From: Steinernema hermaphroditum | Lineage: Eukaryota > Nematoda > Chromadorea > Rhabditida > Steinernematidae | Direction: 5' to 3' | NCBI GenBank assembly: GCA_030435675.1 | Contig: CM059624.1 | Location: 10,936,769-11,000,768, forward strand | DNA: 64,000 nucleotides | Shown here: one piece after another, positions 59,916 through 64,000 of the stretch | Layout: every line of letters starts with the position of its first letter | Position numbering within the stretch: position 1 is the stretch's first letter | Notes under the pieces: generated by a model | The model's database searches: none | What the model was told of the DNA's origin: nothing | Seen by the model: the letters and a program-made list of their open reading frames with translations, nothing else | Translations under genes and position numbers: made by a program

Positions 59916-60182
59916 TTACTCGGATCTTTCGGGCTGTTGGGTTACCGTCGGCCTTTTTGTGCTTGGATAGAAGAGCACAAGAAGCGGGGAAGGACGGACA
60001 AATTGGATTGCACCGGTTTCCGAAGTCACTTTGTCCGGACACGACCGTTCCAAGCGACACAGATCGGCGAATGAATGAGTTCGTCTTTGCTTGATGAGCT
60101 CCATTAGTTGTGAAGAGACAGTCTGACGTTGTTGCACCGAAACCATCTTCACTGATTTGGTATTTTGTGAAGTGAGTTTCAA
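59916..60182 (-). CDS. Small hydrophilic protein (uncertain)
   Basis: A single frame of 88 codons (or 76 from the second Met: MVSVQQRQTVSSQLMELIKQ..) ending PERSE at 59916. Coding-like composition and a helical first half, but no family. It is convergent with the SPK-like gene, with about 107 bases between stops. Confidence 0.35.
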   Translation of the reverse strand: MKLTSQNTKSVKMVSVQQRQTVSSQLMELIKQRRTHSFADLCRLERSCPDKVTSETGAIQFVRPSPLLVLFYPSTKRPTVTQQPERSE

Positions 60183-60956
60183 TGCTGCATGATGATTAAT
60201 AGGTTAACAAAACGAAACCAGAAAATCCAGATGAAACCTCTTCACACGCTCTGCTGAGGTTGAAGTTTGAAGAATCGATCTCAACCGGAAACTCAACTAT
60301 TTAAACTTTCTTTGCATCAGAACCACTGTGACAAGAAGCATGTACGCTACGGTGGTTAGGCACACCTAGCGCATATCTTTGAGCGTCTGGTTTTGGTGTT
60401 GTTGGTTACACTACGCCTGCGTCTGGTCAATAGACTCTGGTGGATTTTGCGTATTCGTGATGTTACGACGGGCGGTTTACTTTGGAATTTTTTTTCGGTG
60501 GAAAGGAACTGAAACGCTGGACTACTTGTTTCGTTGTCTGTTGTAGATTCAATAGATTGACGTGCTGGGCACTTTCATAAGTTCATAAATTGGTGATATC
60601 TGGTATGAGCCGTGCATACCGCACTCTGTTTGAAGTCTGTCCTGTTTCTGTGTAGACTGCGTGTTCCTCATGATCTCCGTTGATTGGCTGTGTGCCTCGC
60701 GATCACCTGTACATATTTACATTGGATCCGTTCGGAGAAACGCTCTCTTTTGTGTTTTTTATTTTCTTGATACAGTAGAAGAAGCTGTCTACACTGTCTA
60801 GCAGACTTTCATTGCTGTCTACGTCTGCTCTGCTGTCTGTTATTACTCCATTGTTGCCAGCTTCTCATTTAATGCGATTGCTTGTGCGCCTCGTTTACGT
60901 GAATTACAGCATGCTCAATCGTTTGCAAACCTTTGTATCTACTTTCAGAATTAAAC
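60183..60956. other. Upstream region of rpb-11
   Basis: T-rich; repeated CTGTCTA/CTGTCTAC motifs at about 60785-60835. TACTTTCAG at 60940-60948 is the trans-splice site for rpb-11. No gene seen. Confidence 0.35.
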
Positions 60957-61354
60957 ATGAATGCTCCACAAGCGTTTGAATCGTTCATACTGTTTCCGGG
61001 CGAAGAGAGGATCAGTTATCAAAAGGACACCAAGGTCCGGAATGCAGCTCTCTTCACGATTATGAAGGAAGACCACACCATTGGAAATATGATCAAACAG
61101 TGAGTGCTACTGCTGTGTATCTCTTCTCATTCGTTCATTTTAGCCAGCTACTAAAAAATGAAAAAGTCCTGTTTGCTGGGTACCGCGTCCCGCATCCTCT
61201 GGAGCATCGCGTCGAAATACGCGTACAGACATCGCAGAACACGACGCCTGTGAAGGCGTTTATCCAGGCCCTCCGGGAGTTGCAGGAGGAGGTGCGCAGC
61301 TTGAACAAGCAGTTTGAGGTATTGGATCAGCGTCCTCATATCGCAACCAGATGA
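60957..61354 (+). CDS. rpb-11: RNA polymerase II subunit RPB11
   Basis: ATG 60957 follows TTTCAG by 8 bases. Exon 1 (60957-61099) and exon 2 (61144-61354) give 117 residues: [20 protein letters not shown].., then [20 protein letters not shown] and [20 protein letters not shown], the signature of the RPB11/AC19 alpha-like fold that dimerises with RPB3 in the Pol II assembly platform. The C-terminal helix ([16 protein letters not shown]) is as expected. The final [12 protein letters not shown] is unusual and matches, base for base in large part, intron sequence of the acetyltransferase gene downstream. A donor (GAG|GTATTG) and acceptor (TTGCAG) would remove it and continue into a Met/Glu-rich tail ending at 61479. 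Confidence 0.88.
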
Positions 61355-61509
61355 GATGTTGCAGATGGAGATGGAGATGGAGGCGACGAAGGTAATGAAG
61401 ATGGAGGCGACGGAGGCGATGAAGATGGAGGCGTCGGAGGCGATGAAGATGGAGGAATCGGCGTCGGCTGTGGAATCTTATTCTTGATTGTCGTCCTGTT
61501 CATCGCCTC
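61355..61509 (+). repeat. GA-rich minisatellite running into a copied membrane-segment exon
   Basis: Repeats of GATGGAGGCGACGGAGGC-type units (61366-61452) are followed by ATCGGCGTCGGCTGTGGAAT.., a copy of the membrane exon of the gene at 62467 (62719-62790). In the rpb-11 frame, after its stop, it reads Asp-Gly repeats then GIGVGCGILFLIVVLFIAS and stops at 61509. Confidence 0.65.
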
Positions 61510-61674
61510 TGCTTGTGTTAAATACTGATATCGATCGATGGTGCTTGTGACTTGTGTTCTTTGCGTCGCGCGCCAATTTGTGTGGGTTGACTACCATTGC
61601 ACTATCGCTATCAGTCGGTTCTTTGGCTTTCTCTTCTTTCAAGATGCGATTGGTGTTCATTTCAGTTCCAAGAT

Positions 61675-62352
61675 GGTTTCTTCTCTCGTTGTACGGCCCG
61701 CTGTTCCCGAAGATGCGTCCATCATCTGTGGCCTCGTTCAGGTTCGAACCTTCTTCTGGTGCCGGATTGATCTGTCCTGTTTTCAGGAATTGGCCGACTT
61801 CGAGAAAATGCCGGACGGCCCTCGAGTGACCATGGAGCAAACGGCCGAACACATCCGGAACAAGGTGTTCCAGGGGTTCCTCGCCATGGACGGTGAAACG
61901 CCCGCTGGAATGCTTCTCTTCTATTTTGCCTACTCGACTTGGAAGGGACCTGTGAGTGCTCTCGGGAGATAATCTGGTCATACTCTGTATTTTAGTTCGT
62001 CCACATGGAAGATCTCTACGTTCGTCCTCAGTACCGCCGACAGAGAGTCGGACTCCGTCTCTGGACTGAGCTCGGGAAGGTACGCAATCTCTCACAGATT
62101 TGATTTCAAACAAGGTGTTCAGTTCGGTGTGAAGAACAACTTGCCGCGCATCGAGTGGGACGTCCTCGACTGGAACGTCAACGCCATCAAGTTCTATGAA
62201 AAGGTGTTAAATAAGCGTCCTCGTATCGTAACTAGATGAGATGTTTGCAGATGGAGGCGACGAACATGCACAAAGCCGAAGGATGGCTGAAGTACCGACT
62301 CACCGAGGAAGGAATCGACCGACTCGCCCACTTTCTGGACAACAAACAGTGA
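61675..62352 (+). CDS. GNAT acetyltransferase, SSAT/thialysine type
   Basis: ATG 61675 follows a CATTTCAG acceptor. Five exons: MVSSLVVRPAVPEDAS.., ELADFEKMPDGPRVT.., FVHMEDLYVRPQYRRQRVGL.. (the acetyl-CoA binding motif A, R-x-x-R-x-G-x), RIEWDVLDWNVNAIKFYEK and a last exon TNMHKAEGWLKYRL.. to NKQ. ELADFE, LYVRP.YR..G and DWN..AI.FYE are hallmarks of the diamine/thialysine N-acetyltransferase family (SAT1/SAT2; C. elegans has a thialysine enzyme). It moves acetyl from acetyl-CoA to primary amines of polyamine or thialysine type. The last intron (62203-62252) shares a 45-base block with the 3' end of rpb-11. Confidence 0.85.
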
Positions 62353-62466
62353 AACTATTATATAGGTTCTATAAATTAATATTTGAAGAATATTTCACTC
62401 TTTGATGGAGAGTCCATCTGCAGGTCATAGGGCATTTCTTCTCCTGTCAGGCAGTGGGTCGGTCGG

Positions 62467-62825
62467 ATGGGTCGTCTGCTGTGCGTTTGCCTCGTTTTGA
62501 GTTTCTTGTCTGTTGTGGCCTCTGAGAGCGCCAACGAACCCAATCGCGACGCACTCTTCCTCCAAGGACATCGCCAGCGTCGGGCTCACGGCCACTACCA
62601 CCCGCACATCCACAGCAGCTTCGTCGTCGACAGCGCTCCAGGGAGGCCTCGTAAGCTCAACTCTTCAAGACACATCAGTAACGGTTGCTCGTTTCAGTGA
62701 CGCGGATAGAGTGGATCGGAATCGGCGTCGGCTGTGGAATCTTCTTCTTGATTGTTATCCTGCTCATCGCCACTGGTGTCGCCTGCGCGAAGTGGTGTCA
62801 TCCTCAAGGGGAGGTCGTTCGTTAG
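62467..62825 (+). CDS. Small type I membrane protein with furin-like site and His-rich stretch
   Basis: Exon 1 has a signal peptide (MGRLLCVCLVLSFLSVVASE) and HRQRRAHGHYHPHIHSS; RQRR is a furin-type site just before a His-rich segment. A 47-base intron keeps phase, and exon 2 has one membrane segment (WIGIGVGCGIFFLIVILLIA) and a tail CAKWCHPQGEVVR. About 103 residues. Cleavage would release a short luminal peptide and expose the His-rich stub; that is inference. A partial copy of exon 2 lies at 61452-61509. Confidence 0.65.
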
Positions 62826-63018
62826 TGCAAAGGAGAAGAATAAACGAACATGAAGTCGATACTCCCATCTCCTCGAGGGGCGTGATGACCACTCTCGGCA
62901 ACAAGGGTGCCTCTCCGAAGAGTCTATTCAGTTTTGGCACTTCCCTCTGTTGCGGCCTACCGTAAACCAATTGATTTTTTTTCGATTTTATTGGATCATA
63001 ACTCATGAAACAAAATTC

Positions 63019-63307
63019 TCACACAGCATTCGTATTCGAGGAAGTGTCATCGATCTTCAAGTCGGGATTCAATCTTCCCCAGTCGCTCTCAGCATCCGGA
63101 AGACGTCCTGTGGCACAGAAGAAGAGCGCGAGGGCGGCGATGATTAATAGGAAGACGAGTCCCATGGCAGTGAAGCCGACGACGATGGGAATTTTCTGAT
63201 CATCTGGAGAGCAGTCGACGGGAGTGAACAAAAGAGGGCCTACCGATCGCCTTCGAAGGGTTGACAAGAAGTACGAAGAACACGAAGAGGATTGCAAAGA
63301 GAGACAT
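63019..63307 (-). CDS. Small type I membrane protein
   Basis: ATG 63307 opens a signal peptide (MSLFAILFVFFVLLVNPSKA). A 40-base intron (63243-63204) in phase leads to exon 2 with a membrane segment (IVVGFTAMGLVFLLIIAALA) and an acidic tail (CATGRLPDAESDWGRLNPDL..) ending SSNTNAV at 63019. The mature ectodomain would be only about 8 residues. It lies tail-to-tail with the gene at 62467 and has the same two-exon layout, with the splice between signal peptide and membrane exon, which suggests an old relationship. Confidence 0.6.
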
Positions 63308-63530
63308 ACGACCGATCGTAGAGGAGAAGAGAACATTGAGTGGATTGCGAACAGAGTGACAATAAATGGAACGCATACTGGTGTAGCTTGGACGTACATT
63401 TAGCGTCTAGTTTACTGATTCCAAAGACTGTATACTACAGGCAATTACTGCAGGCGTTTGAGATGTTTCAAGACGGAAAGGCCCGGTTATAGTTTATACG
63501 TTTATACAGCTTATGACAATTTCAGAGAAC

Positions 63531-64000
63531 TCAAAAACTAGTTATTGTCGAACGACAAGCTGCCGTAGGCGGTGGACAAGGAGGCTTCACGCATGGACGA
63601 GAAGTCAGCACGCACGTATCGTTTGATTTGCATGGAGGACAACAATCTGAATGAAACGAAACATCACGAATTCTACAAACGCTTTTGAGTATCGTTTCCA
63701 ACCATTAAGAGCTTCACAAAACACGCAACCTACCGTATCTCAGTCGTGAACACTCCCAGATGCTTATACAACTCGAATTCTGTCTCACAAGGTAGGGCGT
63801 ATCTAAAGCCACTATCATTCAACTCTCATCCACACGCCCACCTGGATCGCAGAAACATCCTGGTCGACATTTCCCGGATCGACACACCCTACTTGGACAC
63901 TCGCACGTGTTGTCGCATCCCCCGCAGTCCAGCCACACTTCTCCACGAGCACAATTCCGCTTAAGGGCGCTTAGGGAAACATCGGGAACCAACAGAAAGA
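63531..64000 (-). CDS. TIL-domain protease inhibitor, 3' part
   Basis: The 5' end is outside the window. Exons <64000-63842, 63802-63734 and 63646-63531 join in phase. The first reads ..NCARGEVWLDCGGCDNTC.., then CPSRVCRSGKCRPGCFCD, and the second ..NSSCISIWECSRLRY, giving the ten-Cys spacing of trypsin-inhibitor-like (TIL) domains with the usual CGGC and GCxC. The third adds a Pro/Cys-rich tail (CCPPCKSNDTC, KPPCPPPTAAC). Secreted TIL proteins inhibit serine proteases in nematode cuticle, gut or parasite-host settings; here the target is unknown. The start of the first visible exon (an acceptor at about 63960) and upstream exons cannot be fixed. Confidence 0.65.

Overview
The window is nuclear DNA of a free-living-type nematode (Rhabditina; a diplogastrid such as Pristionchus or a relative is a guess). 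Evidence: multi-exon genes with introns mostly of 40-60 bases that end in TTTCAG; bare 3' splice sites just before many start codons, as expected for spliced-leader trans-splicing; a nematode cuticle collagen; and genes that look like C. elegans mlk-1, picc-1, wdr-5, acdh-12 and rpb-11. There is no prokaryotic or viral gene content. Exon limits come from reading frames and splice-site consensus, without transcript data.

Layout, 0-40 kb. The window opens with the 3' part of a LAMP-like membrane protein, a closely spaced minus-strand gene pair (1376-2957), a basic coiled-coil protein (3391) and a type I membrane protein (4094). Then comes a large minus-strand mixed-lineage kinase gene (5926-11986). 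A gene-poor stretch (12-19.5 kb) holds a MITE, a foldback and a tRNA-Pro. It is followed by a very-long-chain acyl-CoA dehydrogenase (20048-22204), a zinc-finger gene lying antisense within a small Gly/Tyr/His-rich peptide gene, a cuticle collagen (24713-26193) and the CCDC85 homologue picc-1 (26621-29214). The 30-37 kb stretch is mostly non-coding with a few uncertain exons. An F-box-like gene (37242-38926) and a WDR5 paralogue (39172-40566) follow.

Layout, 40-48 kb: the most unusual part. Two tandem paralogues encode secreted proteins with a Thr-rich mucin-like stretch and a hydrophobic C-terminus. The first is intact; the second carries a frame-breaking internal deletion. After the duplication, each copy took up a different transposable element in its 3' flank, and each copy supplies the near-empty insertion site of the other. 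Element 1 (43182-44158) has an 8-bp target duplication and long TIRs made of subrepeats, and it carries an intact two-exon gene for a secreted His-Gly-Gly repeat protein. Element 2 (46180-47846) has a TA target duplication, arms of about 640 bp that carry inverted, diverged copies of one membrane-protein ORF, and a decayed Tc1/mariner-like transposase between the arms.

Layout, 48-64 kb: small one-pass membrane proteins, some with signal peptides (48049, 48256, 50946, 53874 minus, 62467, 63307 minus); an F-box-like single-exon gene (56998); an SPK/Myb-like nuclear protein; rpb-11; a GNAT acetyltransferase whose intron shares sequence with the rpb-11 3' end; and, at the right edge, a TIL-domain protease-inhibitor gene cut by the window end.
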